Assembly (NCBI GenBank): GCA_013816805.1
Contig: JACDDS010000011.1
Span: 87,114 to 151,113 of the forward strand
From: Chitinophagales bacterium
Lineage (GTDB): Bacteria > Bacteroidota > Bacteroidia > Chitinophagales > UBA10324
Direction of reading: 5' to 3'
Length of the DNA: 64,000 nucleotides
The notes under the pieces are model-generated. The model saw nothing but the letters and a program-made list of their open reading frames with translations, searched no databases and was not told the DNA's origin. The translations under genes and the position numbers were made by a program. Shown piece by piece: positions 45,183 to 54,712 of this stretch; the first letter of the stretch is position 1; every line of letters starts with the position of its first letter.

Positions 45183-45626
45183 TTATTCCCTCTTCCGTTT
45201 AAAAAATTCTTTTACCAGGTTAGAACACTCCTCGTCCAATATCCCGGAAAGTATAGAAGTTTTGGGATGTAAGGGCGAAGGCTCAAAAAGTGAAAAGCCT
45301 TTTTTCCGATCCTGAGATGCGAATACCAGCTTCCCTATCTGCGCCCAGCCAATAGCCGCAGCACACATCACACATGGTTCTATAGTAACATATATGATAC
45401 AGTCTTTTAGATATTTATAGTTGAAGAACCGTGAGGCGGCGGTGATAGCCAAAATCTCAGCATGTGCTGTTACATCATTTAATTTCTCTACCTGGTTATA
45501 TCCCTTTCCGATGATCTGATTTTGTGCAACAATCACCGCACCTATCGGAACCTCATCTTCCTGCAATGCCTTATAAGCCTCTTTCAAAGCTACAGACATA
45601 AAGTAATCATGCGGTAATGGTTGCAT
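45183..45626 (-). CDS. tadA: tRNA-specific adenosine deaminase (TadA-type)
   Basis: The 147-residue protein has the cytidine/deoxycytidylate deaminase fold with the zinc motifs THAEI-like TAHAEILAI near 55 and IEPCVMCAAAIGWAQI near 85, plus MSVALKEAYKALQEDEVPIGAV near the N terminus. TadA converts A34 to inosine in the tRNA-Arg anticodon. Some family members act as guanine deaminases, and the FxxS-type tail that would separate them cannot be judged firmly here. It is convergent with the metallopeptidase gene, 40 nt apart. Confidence 0.87.
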   Translation of the reverse strand: MQPLPHDYFMSVALKEAYKALQEDEVPIGAVIVAQNQIIGKGYNQVEKLNDVTAHAEILAITAASRFFNYKYLKDCIIYVTIEPCVMCAAAIGWAQIGKLVFASQDRKKGFSLFEPSPLHPKTSILSGILDEECSNLVKEFFKRKRE

Positions 45627-45760
45627 TTAAAAGATAAATGATGTAACAATCATAAGTTATTATCCGTCTTTTATCGATTAGCTTCAATAATTAGAAGAAA
45701 TAATAATTCCTTTTTCTAAAATTCGTTTTAATTTCTGCACATCATAAACACCATCTGACT

Positions 45761-47236
45761 ATGTTTGCTTTTTCTATCTTTGGCACCGCTAAAATAATTA
45801 AACATTTGCGTCCTCTTTTTCTTGCTGCTACTTTCTTCTGCTTATTTACTGATTCCCTGTTTGCACAAAAAGTCTGGACGCTGGAGGAATGCATTGCTTA
45901 TGCTAAAGACAATAACATCAGCATCAGGCAATCCGAGCTTACTCAACACTCTTCTGAAGATGCCTTGCTTCAGTCGAAGCTGAGTCTTTTACCCAATATC
46001 AATGGAAGCGTTAATTACTATTTTAATTTTGGCCGCACATTAGATCCCACCACCTATTCTTATAGAACGCAGAGTTTTCAAAACGGACAGCTTACCGCAC
46101 AGGCGGGTTGGGACATTTTTAATGGTTTTCAGCGACAGAATACCATTAAGAAAAATCAATTTGATCTGTTAGCAAGTCAATTCACAACGGAGACCACGGT
46201 GAATAATGTTTTATTGTTTGTTGTAGGAGGGTTTTTGAATGTAGTATATGCTAAAGAAAATTTGAAAATAGCCCAGGGTCAGCTCCAGCTTTCTAACCAG
46301 CAGCTTACCCGAACACAAGCATTGGTATCAGCAGGTACACTGTCGGAAGGGTCTCTTTACAATATTCAGGCACAGGAAGCAAATGATGAACTCAATCAGG
46401 TAACGGCTCAGAATACACTCGATATTGCAAAACTTAATCTTGCCCAGCTACTTAATGTTAAGGATCCAATCGACGTCACCATAGCGGATGTCGTGATTAG
46501 CAATGACCTTCTTAGTGAGTTAAACGTGACGGTTGATAGTGTTTACAAGCTGGCCCTTCAAATACAGCCGCAAATTAAAAGTGCAGAATACCAGGTGAAA
46601 AGCTCTGAGAAGAGTTTTTCAATTGCAAAAGGGGCACAATACCCTGCATTATCACTTTTTGGAAGTCTGTCTACGAATTACTCCAATGCAAAACAGATAA
46701 CCGGGTTCGATTCCATTGCCGGTGAACCAACTACTATTGGTTATTTATCAAGTACCGGTGATCCTGTGCTCGCACCTAATTTAATTTTCCTACCGATAAG
46801 ATCAACTCCAACCTTTACCCGGCAGTTTAATGATAATTTTGGCGAAGCTTTTGGAATCAGCCTGAATATTCCTATTTTCAATAACTGGCAGACGCGTACA
46901 AATGTCAGTCGCTCCCGCATCAACCTGTTAAACCAGCAGCTAACGTTGGAATCAACCAGGCAGCAGTTGTATAAAGATGTACAGACAGCCTATACAGATG
47001 CGGTGGCAGCAAAAAATAAGTATACCGCATCTCTCAAGAGCGTTGCTTCTTTACAAAAAGCATTCGATGATGCTCAAAGAAGATTTAACCTTGGTGCTAT
47101 CACTTCCCTCGATTACATCACTGCTCAGAATAATTTATTGAGATCGACATCGGAACTGCTTCAGTCCAAATATCAATATATCTTCAAGTTGAAAGAGCTT
47201 GAGTTTTATGAAGGCAAACCACTAACAATGCAATAG
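45761..47236 (+). CDS. TolC-family outer-membrane efflux protein
   Basis: The protein (491 residues from ATG 45761) has two outer-membrane-efflux repeats, with WTLEECIAYAKDNNISI just after the signal sequence, long helices (ANDELNQVTAQNTLDIAKLNLAQL) and a second repeat ending near FNLGAITSLDYITAQNNLL. It forms a trimeric exit duct. The start is doubtful: TATCTTTG, a perfect -7 box, lies at 45775-45782 inside the frame, and a TTG at 45806 would give a compact signal peptide (RPLFLAATFFCLFTDSLFAQ). The adaptor gene begins 1 nt after the stop. Confidence 0.9.
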   Translation: MFAFSIFGTAKIIKHLRPLFLAATFFCLFTDSLFAQKVWTLEECIAYAKDNNISIRQSELTQHSSEDALLQSKLSLLPNINGSVNYYFNFGRTLDPTTYSYRTQSFQNGQLTAQAGWDIFNGFQRQNTIKKNQFDLLASQFTTETTVNNVLLFVVGGFLNVVYAKENLKIAQGQLQLSNQQLTRTQALVSAGTLSEGSLYNIQAQEANDELNQVTAQNTLDIAKLNLAQLLNVKDPIDVTIADVVISNDLLSELNVTVDSVYKLALQIQPQIKSAEYQVKSSEKSFSIAKGAQYPALSLFGSLSTNYSNAKQITGFDSIAGEPTTIGYLSSTGDPVLAPNLIFLPIRSTPTFTRQFNDNFGEAFGISLNIPIFNNWQTRTNVSRSRINLLNQQLTLESTRQQLYKDVQTAYTDAVAAKNKYTASLKSVASLQKAFDDAQRRFNLGAITSLDYITAQNNLLRSTSELLQSKYQYIFKLKELEFYEGKPLTMQ

Positions 47237-47237
47237 T

Positions 47238-48566
47238 ATGTTCAGGAAAAACCGTCTTCTTATTATTATAGCCGCTATCGCTATTATTCTTGTTATTGTT
47301 TTGATTGTTGGAAAGAAACAAGGCTGGGTCGGCGGCGGGAATGCTACAGATGTTAGTGTCGAAAAGGTTTCAAGAAGAACCATTATTGAAAAAGTATCCG
47401 CCAGCGGTAAAATCTATCCACAGGTTGAAGTAAAGCTCAGTCCTGATGTATCAGGGGAGATCACCCAGTTGAATGTAGAAGAAGGTGACTCTGTGAAAGA
47501 AGGCCAGCTGCTTGCTAAAATAAAACCAGACATCTACCAGGCAGAGCTGGACCGGGCAGTGGCTGCTATGAATACTGCAAAAGCAAACTACCTGCAAGCC
47601 AAGGCATCGCAGGTGCAGTCAGATGCACAATATGAAAAGGCAGATAAAGACTATCAGCGTAACGTTTCGCTATATAATAATAAGATAATTGCTTCTTCCG
47701 ATTTTGAAACCGTTGAAGCTTCTTATAAATCTGCAAAGGCTGCCAATGATGGAGCACAAATGAGTGTAGATGCTGCACAATATAATGTTGTAAGTGCGGC
47801 TGCCTCTGTAAAACAGGCACAGGAAGATCTTCGGAAGACCAATATATATGCCCCTATGGGCGGCATCTTATCTCAATTAAACATTGAGAAAGGAGAACGT
47901 GTATTGGGAACTACTCAAATGGAAGGTACTGATATGATGCATATATCCGATCTCAACGCTATTGAGGCTCGCGTAGATGTAAGTGAAAATGATGTGCTTC
48001 GGGTGAAATTAGGTGACACTTCCGATATTGAACTGGATGCCTATCCTGATAAAATTTTTAAAGGCGTAGTTACGCAAATAGCTAATTCTGCTAAAAACCA
48101 ATTAAGTACCAGTACGGAGCAGGTCACTAATTTTGTTGTTAAAATTTTACTTATTAAAGATTCTTATAAAGATTTGGAAGGGAATAGTGGAAAGCAGTTT
48201 CCGTTTTTACCTGGCATGTCAGCTTCTGTGGATGTAATGACCAGCCATGTAAATAAGGTTATGGCTGTACCTATTCAATGCGTTACAACCCGTGAAGACA
48301 GTTCCAATGGCGGAACTGCTGATACAGCAAAGAAAAAAAGCGCTATACAGGAAATCGTTTTTATGAATGACCAGGGAAAGGCAAAAGCTGTAAAGGTTAA
48401 AACCGGTATTCAGGATGATGAGTATATAGAAATTAAGGAGGGATTAAAAGGTGATGAACAAATTATAACAGGTCCTTTCAGTGCCATTTCTCGTTTGCTG
48501 AAGAACGGTGATCCAATTGCAGTAGTTGATAAGAGCAAGCTATTTGCTAAAGAAACAGCAAAATAG
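47238..48566 (+). CDS. HlyD/MacA-type periplasmic adaptor subunit
   Basis: The 442-residue protein has an N-terminal membrane anchor (LLIIIAAIAIILVIVLIVG), the biotinyl-lipoyl half-motifs (VEVKLSPDVSGEITQLNVEEGDSV and, after the hairpin, IYAPMGGILSQLNIEKGERV), an alpha-hairpin with coiled coil (residues 100-195) and beta-barrel plus membrane-proximal domains to the end. It bridges an inner-membrane pump and TolC. The stop-to-start gap from the TolC gene is 1 nt. The expected MacB-type ABC or RND pump gene is not next: gpsA follows. Confidence 0.9.
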   Translation: MFRKNRLLIIIAAIAIILVIVLIVGKKQGWVGGGNATDVSVEKVSRRTIIEKVSASGKIYPQVEVKLSPDVSGEITQLNVEEGDSVKEGQLLAKIKPDIYQAELDRAVAAMNTAKANYLQAKASQVQSDAQYEKADKDYQRNVSLYNNKIIASSDFETVEASYKSAKAANDGAQMSVDAAQYNVVSAAASVKQAQEDLRKTNIYAPMGGILSQLNIEKGERVLGTTQMEGTDMMHISDLNAIEARVDVSENDVLRVKLGDTSDIELDAYPDKIFKGVVTQIANSAKNQLSTSTEQVTNFVVKILLIKDSYKDLEGNSGKQFPFLPGMSASVDVMTSHVNKVMAVPIQCVTTREDSSNGGTADTAKKKSAIQEIVFMNDQGKAKAVKVKTGIQDDEYIEIKEGLKGDEQIITGPFSAISRLLKNGDPIAVVDKSKLFAKETAK

Positions 48567-48571
48567 TTGCA

Positions 48572-49576
48572 TTGGCTATAATCCACATCAAACGAATAGG
48601 CATGATTGGCGGTGGAAGCTGGGCAACTGCTCTCGTTAAAATTCTGAACCAGAACGGCCACACCGTTAACTGGTGGCTGCGCAGCAAACATGCGGCAGAT
48701 TGGCTTCGAGCCCATAATCATAATCCCCGTTATCTTGGTTCTATTAAATTTCAGCCAGAATTAATTATTCCATCCAACGATATAAAAGTGGTTATTTCAC
48801 AAGTAGATATTATTTTTCTTGCTGTACCGGCGGCCTTCCTGTCAGGTGTACTTACAAGATTATCATATGAAGATTTTGAAGGAAAAATTTTGGTATCTGC
48901 AATAAAAGGTATGATTCCATTTGATAATCTTATAATAGCGGAATACCTTGAAAAATATTTTAAAGTTTCATTTGAGAATACGGTGATCATCAGCGGCCCT
49001 TCTCATGCAGAAGAAATTGCGCTTGAAAAGCTATCTTATTTAACGCTTGCCTGTCCTGATATTTTAAATTCAACGCTCGTTTGTAACCTGCTTCGCTGTA
49101 ACTATTTACGGTGCACAGAAAGTGACGATATCTATGGAACGGAATATGGAGCCGTGCTGAAAAATATCTACGCACTATGCTCAGGGATTTGCCATGGACT
49201 TGGGTATGGAGATAATTTCCAGGCGGTGTTTATCAGCAATGCCATAGAGGAGATGGAGCGCTTCGTAAAAGCAGTGCATCCTATAAACCGGGACATTAAA
49301 GATTCCGCTTACCTCGGGGATCTTTTAGTAACGGCATATTCGCAATTCAGCCGTAACCGTACCCTCGGCACCATGATCGGAAAGGGTTATTCTGTGCAGG
49401 CCGCTTTGCTGGAAATGAATATGATTGCGGAAGGATATAATGCTGCGAAATGTATTCATGAAGTGAATAAGCATTACCAGGTAAATCTTCCAATCTGTGA
49501 GGCTACGTACAGGATTTTATACGAAGAAGCCGAACCAGGAAAAGAGATGGAAAAAGTGAGTGCAGTTTTGAGTTAA
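48572..49576 (+). CDS. gpsA: NAD(P)H-dependent glycerol-3-phosphate dehydrogenase
   Basis: The 334-residue protein has the Rossmann motif GMIGGGSWATALVKIL near the N terminus, VSAIKGM, the ISGPSHAEEIA motif near 140, and YGAVLKNIYALCSGI with its catalytic lysine near 193. The C-terminal half has GDLLVTAYSQFSRNRTLG. It makes sn-glycerol-3-phosphate for phospholipids. The start is a TTG at 48572, which keeps the first beta strand; the first ATG (48602) would cut into the nucleotide-binding fold. It lies 5 nt after the adaptor gene and is convergent with lpxH. Confidence 0.93.
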   Translation: MAIIHIKRIGMIGGGSWATALVKILNQNGHTVNWWLRSKHAADWLRAHNHNPRYLGSIKFQPELIIPSNDIKVVISQVDIIFLAVPAAFLSGVLTRLSYEDFEGKILVSAIKGMIPFDNLIIAEYLEKYFKVSFENTVIISGPSHAEEIALEKLSYLTLACPDILNSTLVCNLLRCNYLRCTESDDIYGTEYGAVLKNIYALCSGICHGLGYGDNFQAVFISNAIEEMERFVKAVHPINRDIKDSAYLGDLLVTAYSQFSRNRTLGTMIGKGYSVQAALLEMNMIAEGYNAAKCIHEVNKHYQVNLPICEATYRILYEEAEPGKEMEKVSAVLS

Positions 49577-49626
49577 CTAAGTTATGTTGATTTCCTATTC
49601 TCAGCAGTTTAAATCTATGGCTGCAA

Positions 49627-50385
49627 TTATTTATAATACTTCAGCTCCAGATTTTCACCATCAAACACTGCGTAGCTATAATACCTGATCCAGTCACCAA
49701 GATTAATATAATGGCTCGTCTCATTCAGTAGATAGTCAATGGCCAGGTGTCGATGGCCAAATATAAAATAATCAACATGTTTGTTTTTCAGCACTTTACG
49801 GGCATATCCGATCAGCCATTCTTCAGGCTCCCCGAGGAATTCCGCATCTTCCCCACTGATCAGGCGATTATTCAATGACCAGTATCTGCCCAGGTGTACT
49901 CCCAGGTTCGGATGAATGCGGGAAAAAAGCCAGCGTGATAATCGTCCACGAAACAACGATTTTAAAAATTTGTATCCATGATCTCCTTTGCCCAATCCAT
50001 CACCATGAGCAATTAAAAAATTCTTTCCTGCAATTGAAAGCTGCTGTTGAGAATGATAAACCGGGATGTTCAGCTCCTTAGTAAAGTAATCTTTCATCCA
50101 TTGATCATGGTTGCCGGTAAAAAAGTGGACAGGTAACCCGTTATCCGTGAGCTCCGCCAGTTTGCCAAGCACACGCACATATCCGCGCGGCACAACCTCA
50201 GCATATTCAAACCAAAAATCAAAGAGATCACCCACTATAAAAAGTGCCTGCGCATCCAGCCGGATGAGTTCCAGCCATTGAACAAACTTCTTTTCACGAA
50301 CAAGCGAAGAATTGTAATCCGGAACACCAAGGTGAAGGTCAGAAACAAAATATATTTTGCCGGTGAGCTCCGGAATATTTTCCAT
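49627..50385 (-). CDS. lpxH: UDP-2,3-diacylglucosamine diphosphatase (LpxH-like)
   Basis: The 252-residue protein is a calcineurin-like phosphoesterase with the metal motifs FVSDLHLG, IVGDLFDFWFEY, FTGNHDQW, LIAHGDGLGKGD and FGHRHLAI. The spacing and the DFWFEY segment are typical of LpxH, which cleaves UDP-diacylglucosamine to lipid X on the lipid A pathway. Its ATG overlaps the stop of the LUD gene upstream in a TAATG, so the two are coupled. It is on the same strand as ftsH and the LUD gene. Confidence 0.88.
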   Translation of the reverse strand: MENIPELTGKIYFVSDLHLGVPDYNSSLVREKKFVQWLELIRLDAQALFIVGDLFDFWFEYAEVVPRGYVRVLGKLAELTDNGLPVHFFTGNHDQWMKDYFTKELNIPVYHSQQQLSIAGKNFLIAHGDGLGKGDHGYKFLKSLFRGRLSRWLFSRIHPNLGVHLGRYWSLNNRLISGEDAEFLGEPEEWLIGYARKVLKNKHVDYFIFGHRHLAIDYLLNETSHYINLGDWIRYYSYAVFDGENLELKYYK

Positions 50386-51032
50386 TACGCAGTGGCAGGC
50401 TCATCTATAAAAAACAGGTATACTTCTTTCGGACCATGTGCGCCCAATACAAGCGTCTTTTCAATATCTGCTGTCCGGCTTGGACCCGTAGCCAGAGAAA
50501 TCATGGAAGGCATTTTACCTTCATATTTTTCAGCTACTGACTGGAGGCCATCTTTCAGATCATAAACTAATTGAGAACGATATGCAACCACTAAATGCAC
50601 AGGGGGAAAGATTGGAAGTGCTCGGCCCGATTCCTGGCGGGAACTAAGAAGAATAGTTCCGGTACGGGCTATCAATACCTCACACCTGGTAATGCCCCCA
50701 TCCGCCTTATCGAGGTTACCGCCGATTCGCAATTTTTTAAAAATATATTGCTGAAACAGGGCCTGCAAAGAATACTCCCACGCAAACAAATTATCCCAAT
50801 GTCTTGCTTCTGAAAGTGAATTCAGGTTTTCTATGAAATCTGAATGATTTTCACAGTAGATAAAGTTTCCCTGCACCTTCGTGAATTCCTCAGCAAAAAT
50901 GATATCCAGGGAATCAGCAGGAGCAGGATAAATGGAAGTGTTGGTATCAAGATTAGGAAAAGGCTGATCTGTAGGTTCAATTAGTGCCTTACGAATCTTT
51001 TTCAGAATGCGTTCCTTGGAAGTGGTCTCCAT
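50385..51032 (-). CDS. LUD-domain protein (LutC/YkgG-like)
   Basis: The 215-residue protein matches the LutC/YkgG type of LUD domain: SKERILKKIRKALIEP at the N terminus, ITRCEVLIARTGTILLSSRQESGRAL, FPPVHLVVAY and TGPSRTADIEKTLVLGAHGPKEVYLFF. LutC is part of lactate oxidation with the iron-sulfur proteins LutA and LutB, but neither is nearby, so a lactate role is not supported here. It is coupled to lpxH by a TAATG overlap and sits downstream of ftsH. Confidence 0.87.
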   Translation of the reverse strand: METTSKERILKKIRKALIEPTDQPFPNLDTNTSIYPAPADSLDIIFAEEFTKVQGNFIYCENHSDFIENLNSLSEARHWDNLFAWEYSLQALFQQYIFKKLRIGGNLDKADGGITRCEVLIARTGTILLSSRQESGRALPIFPPVHLVVAYRSQLVYDLKDGLQSVAEKYEGKMPSMISLATGPSRTADIEKTLVLGAHGPKEVYLFFIDEPATA

Positions 51033-51089
51033 TCATTACTGTAGTTACATTACCAATCAATACCTAAGAAAAACTTGTATGTATTGAAG

Positions 51090-51097
51090 CAAAGGTA
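51090..51097 (-). promoter_or_regulatory. -7 promoter box for the LUD-lpxH pair
   Basis: On the minus strand TACCTTTG matches TAnnTTTG, 57 nt before the LUD start and just beyond the ftsH stop. Confidence 0.45.
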
Positions 51098-51098
51098 A

Positions 51099-53168
51099 CT
51101 AAGCTATTTTGGTTTCTGGATTTTTTAACACAGACGGAATTAATACTTCTTCTTTCTTTTCCTGCTCCTCTGCCTGTTCTGTGGTACCGTTTTCAGCAAT
51201 CGCTGCTTCCTCTTCTTCCTTGGTTTTTATGTCAAATGGCCGTTTTCCGATTAACCGTTCAAGGTCCTGCTGGAAAAGGATTTCCTTTTGCAGCAATTCC
51301 TGAGATAGTGCTTCGAGCTCATTACGTTTTTCCTTAAGCAAATTTTTCGTCCTGTCAAAAGCGCGCTCTACCAATAGACGCACTTCCTGATCTATCATCC
51401 TTCCGGTTTCTTCTGAATATGGTTTTTGAAACCCGTACTCGTTTTGAGGATCAAAATAAGACAGGTTTCCAATTTTTGCATTCATGCCATAAATGGTGAT
51501 CATGGCATATGCCATCTTGGTGATCCGTTCCAGATCATTTTGGGCACCGGTAGAAATTCTTCCGAATACGATCTCTTCTGCAGCTCTTCCTCCTAGTGCC
51601 ATGCAAATGCCGTCAATCAACTGCTCCGTAGTGTACAGGTATTGCTCCTTTGGCAAATACTGCGCATAGCCAAGAGCTGCAACACCACGGGGTACAATAG
51701 AAACTTTTACCAGCGGATCGGCATGTTCCAGGAACCAGCCGCAAATAGCATGACCTGCTTCATGGTATGCAACAATCTTTTTTTCTTCTTTAGAGATGAT
51801 CTTTGTCTTTTTTTCCAGTCCCCCGATTACGCGATCAATGGCATCCTGGAAATCACTCATCTCAACTTCCTTTTTACCCTTTCGTGCTGCAATTAAAGCG
51901 GCCTCATTGCAAACGTTGGCAATATCCGCACCAGCAAAGCCGGGAGTTTGAGCAGCTAATTTCTGCATATCCAGCACTTTTGCCACTTTAATGTGTTTAG
52001 AGTGGACCTTGAATATTTGTTCTCTTCCTACCAGGTCAGGTTTATCAATTGAAATTTGCCGGTCAAATCTTCCAGGACGCATTAATGCTGAATCAAGCAC
52101 ATCGGGCCGATTTGTGGCGGCCAGAATAATAACATGAGAATCTGTTCCGAAACCATCCATTTCCACCAACAATTGGTTCAGGGTATTCTCGCGCTCATCG
52201 TTTCCGCCTTGTATAAAGTTCCTGCCCCGCGCCCTGCCGATAGCATCTATTTCATCTATAAAAATGATGCACGGTGCTTTTTCTCTTGCCTGGCGAAAAA
52301 GATCGCGCACACGAGATGCTCCGATTCCGACGAACAGTTCCACGAAATCAGACCCTGAAATAGAAAAGAAAGGTACCTGCGCTTCCCCGGCCATTGCCTT
52401 AGCAATTAATGTTTTTCCGGTTCCCGGAGGCCCAACCAGTAAAGCACCCTTTGGTATTTTACCACCAAGAGCTGTATATTTCTTTGGGTTTTTGAGGAAG
52501 TCAACTATCTCCATCACTTCGGCCTTTGCTTCATCCAGGCCTGCCACGTCCGCAAAAGTTACATTTACCTTGGTATTCTTATCAAAGAGTGTAGCCTTGG
52601 ATTTTCCGAAATTAAAGATCTGACCACCTGCTCCTCCAACTCCGCCTGTCATTCTTCTCATAATAAAATACCATATGGCAACAAAAGCAAGAATCGGAAG
52701 TATCCACGTCATCAGTAAGCTTAACCAGTCGGCCTGGTTCTCCGGGTAAACTCCAATACGTTGGTAGGTCGGATCTTTTTTAATGACTTCCGATTCCGCC
52801 TGATCAAGGCGTTTGGTAAAATCATCCACACTCAAAATCTTGAACTTATAATGAGGTCCGGGATTTAAGGTATTAAAATTTGTAGTTGCAACGTCTTTAT
52901 ATTTATCCTCACTCAGCCGATCCTTTTTAATATAGATTTCAGAGTACTCCTTATTTACAACAACCAGTTTTTCCACATCTTCCGATTGCAGCATGTTCTG
53001 ATTAAACTCCTCAAAACTGATGAGCTTAGATGATTTGCTGAAAGGAAAATAATTTAACCCAATTAATATTACCACCACAATGCCATAAATCCAATAAACA
53101 TTGAACTTTGGCCCTTTAGGAGGATTAATTAACGGATTTCGCTTCCGTGTTTTATTTTTTTCTTCCAT
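51099..53168 (-). CDS. ftsH: ATP-dependent zinc metalloprotease FtsH
   Basis: The 689-residue protein has two N-terminal membrane helices (about 24-42 and 146-166) flanking a periplasmic domain. The AAA+ domain has [18 protein letters not shown] (Walker A), [26 protein letters not shown] (Walker B) and the SRH region [20 protein letters not shown]. The peptidase has the zinc site HEAGH near residue 470. The tail is rich in Glu. It degrades membrane and regulatory proteins. A TAAATTTG box lies about 100 nt upstream. Confidence 0.96.
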   Translation of the reverse strand: MEEKNKTRKRNPLINPPKGPKFNVYWIYGIVVVILIGLNYFPFSKSSKLISFEEFNQNMLQSEDVEKLVVVNKEYSEIYIKKDRLSEDKYKDVATTNFNTLNPGPHYKFKILSVDDFTKRLDQAESEVIKKDPTYQRIGVYPENQADWLSLLMTWILPILAFVAIWYFIMRRMTGGVGGAGGQIFNFGKSKATLFDKNTKVNVTFADVAGLDEAKAEVMEIVDFLKNPKKYTALGGKIPKGALLVGPPGTGKTLIAKAMAGEAQVPFFSISGSDFVELFVGIGASRVRDLFRQAREKAPCIIFIDEIDAIGRARGRNFIQGGNDERENTLNQLLVEMDGFGTDSHVIILAATNRPDVLDSALMRPGRFDRQISIDKPDLVGREQIFKVHSKHIKVAKVLDMQKLAAQTPGFAGADIANVCNEAALIAARKGKKEVEMSDFQDAIDRVIGGLEKKTKIISKEEKKIVAYHEAGHAICGWFLEHADPLVKVSIVPRGVAALGYAQYLPKEQYLYTTEQLIDGICMALGGRAAEEIVFGRISTGAQNDLERITKMAYAMITIYGMNAKIGNLSYFDPQNEYGFQKPYSEETGRMIDQEVRLLVERAFDRTKNLLKEKRNELEALSQELLQKEILFQQDLERLIGKRPFDIKTKEEEEAAIAENGTTEQAEEQEKKEEVLIPSVLKNPETKIA

Positions 53169-53264
53169 TCACTCATTTATTAGTCTGATAAAATTTAATC
53201 CTGTAGGGACGAACGCTCCGGAGAGTTATTGTGGAAGCCAGCAGGAATCTCTATACTGTAAACA

Positions 53265-53272
53265 CAAATTTA
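53265..53272 (-). promoter_or_regulatory. -7 promoter box for ftsH
   Basis: On the minus strand TAAATTTG matches TAnnTTTG, overlapping the last bases of rsfS and giving a leader of about 90 nt before the ftsH ATG. Confidence 0.5.
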
Positions 53273-53677
53273 GTCATTATGTTCCTCAACCGTGGCATCA
53301 CTCCACAATTCTTCCAACTGGTAAAAATGGCGAACAGGCTTAAGAAAAACGTGTATTACAACGTTTACATAATCTATTAAAATCCATTCGGCATTTGTAA
53401 AACCTTCCTGGTGCCAGGGTTTTTCAAGCAGTTGCTCATGAACGTGCCTGATTATATTTTCTGCAATGGCTTTAACCTGTGTTGTTGATTCAGCATCTGT
53501 TATTATAAAAAAATCAGTAACAGCATCCTGAATATTCCTGAGATCAAGGGTTACAATATTCTCTCCTTTTTTGTCCCGTATACTTTCAACGATTACCTCT
53601 ACATTCGCCGGGTATATTTGTTTTGACGATGGTTTTTTTGTGGCTTTTACAGCTTTGATAATTAAGTTTTTTTGCAA
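53270..53677 (-). CDS. rsfS: Ribosomal silencing factor RsfS (YbeB/Iojap family)
   Basis: The core matches RsfS: VEVIVESIRDKKGENIVTLDLRN, VTDFFIITDAESTTQVKAIAENI, and WILIDYVNVVIHVFLKPVRHFYQLEELW. It binds uL14 on the large ribosomal subunit and blocks subunit joining under starvation. The start is unclear: the frame runs upstream antisense through birA with no plausible ATG, and the TTG at 53677 is inside a TAGTTTTG -7 box (53675-53682). An ATT or ATC start near 53660 is possible. It lies about 100 nt before ftsH, as is common in this phylum. Confidence 0.85.
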   Translation of the reverse strand: MQKNLIIKAVKATKKPSSKQIYPANVEVIVESIRDKKGENIVTLDLRNIQDAVTDFFIITDAESTTQVKAIAENIIRHVHEQLLEKPWHQEGFTNAEWILIDYVNVVIHVFLKPVRHFYQLEELWSDATVEEHND

Positions 53678-53702
53678 AACTAAATAAATCCTGCCAATCG
53701 GA

Positions 53703-54458
53703 ATGTCGTCCACTTTTTTTGTAGGAAAAACAAGATTGGATTTTGCAGACCTAACTTCCACCAATGAGCATGCTGCAGCATTAATACAGCAGCAAGATGT
53801 AATTGAAGGCACGCTCATCCGCGCCGATTTTCAATCAGGGGGTAAAGGCTACGCAGGAAATAGCTGGCAAAGCGAGAAAGGGAAAAATTTATTACTAAGC
53901 ATTATATTAAAGCCAAAGTTCCTTCCAGCCAAACGGCAGTTTTTTCTTAACCAGGTTATCTCGTTAGCCGTTGCTGCAACTGTGGAAGACTTTGTAATAA
54001 AAGAAAACGTCAAAATTAAATGGCCTAATGATATATTATTCGGTGAAAAAAAGATTGCTGGAATCCTTATTGAAAACTCAGTGCAGGGAAATTTTATTCA
54101 ATATTCAATTGTGGGTGTTGGGCTAAATGTAAATCAAATAAATTTTTCCGGGTTGCAAAAAAAGGCAACTTCTATGGCATGCATTACCGGGAAAAAATTT
54201 TCTCTTAATAAGGTATTGGATGATCTATGTGAAAAGCTGGAATACCGTTATCTGCAACTGAAGAATAACCACGTTGATCAAATTCAGAAAGATTATATGA
54301 AGCAATTGTTCAGGGTGGAGGAAGAATCTGATTACAGCACTGCCGGAAAAACCTTTATGGGAAAAATTGTTGGATTAACGGCAGAAGGTAAACTGATATT
54401 ACAGGTCAATAATCAGCATGAAGTTTTCGGATTCAAAGAAATAGAAATGATTATATGA
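53703..54458 (+). CDS. birA: Biotin-[acetyl-CoA-carboxylase] ligase
   Basis: The 251-residue protein is the short, regulator-free form of BirA. It has the biotin ligase motifs TSTNEHAAAL, FQSGGKGYAGNSWQSEKGKNLLLSI, the KIKWPNDILFGEKKIAGILIE core near residue 105, and VGVGLNVNQ. A C-terminal SH3-like domain ends with FKEIEM. It attaches biotin to the carboxyl carrier protein via biotinyl-AMP. No N-terminal helix-turn-helix is present. It is divergent from rsfS, whose upstream frame overlaps it. Confidence 0.94.
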   Translation: MSSTFFVGKTRLDFADLTSTNEHAAALIQQQDVIEGTLIRADFQSGGKGYAGNSWQSEKGKNLLLSIILKPKFLPAKRQFFLNQVISLAVAATVEDFVIKENVKIKWPNDILFGEKKIAGILIENSVQGNFIQYSIVGVGLNVNQINFSGLQKKATSMACITGKKFSLNKVLDDLCEKLEYRYLQLKNNHVDQIQKDYMKQLFRVEEESDYSTAGKTFMGKIVGLTAEGKLILQVNNQHEVFGFKEIEMII

Positions 54459-54666
54459 TGTGATACCTAAAAGTGAAGAGTTAAAGAATCTTCAACCGTT
54501 TTAGAGATTACGTCCTTCTTATTCTCCGCTCATAAAAGCAAAGAAAGATTCTTAATTAAACTATAGCTCCGAATTTCTGCCTCTATTAACATACACCGGA
54601 GAAAGTTTATATAAGGCCATTACTATCCTTATGGGAATGAAAAAATTCATCCGTGTGTATAAAAAT

Positions 54667-54693
54667 AAAAGGCCGGAATCTTCCCGGCCTTTT
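54667..54693. terminator. Bidirectional terminator between birA and the TIGR03118 gene
   Basis: AAAAGGCCGG and CCGGCCTTTT form a perfect 10-bp stem around a 7-nt loop, with an A-run on the left and a T-run on the right, so it can stop both convergent genes. It lies 20 nt past the stop of the minus-strand gene. Confidence 0.85.
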
Positions 54694-54712
54694 AGCATTC
54701 TTTATAAGAATT

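Noticed and set aside
52264..52623. 119-codon plus-strand frame inside ftsH
   Set aside because: It is antisense to the Walker A and B region of ftsH and has no independent support.
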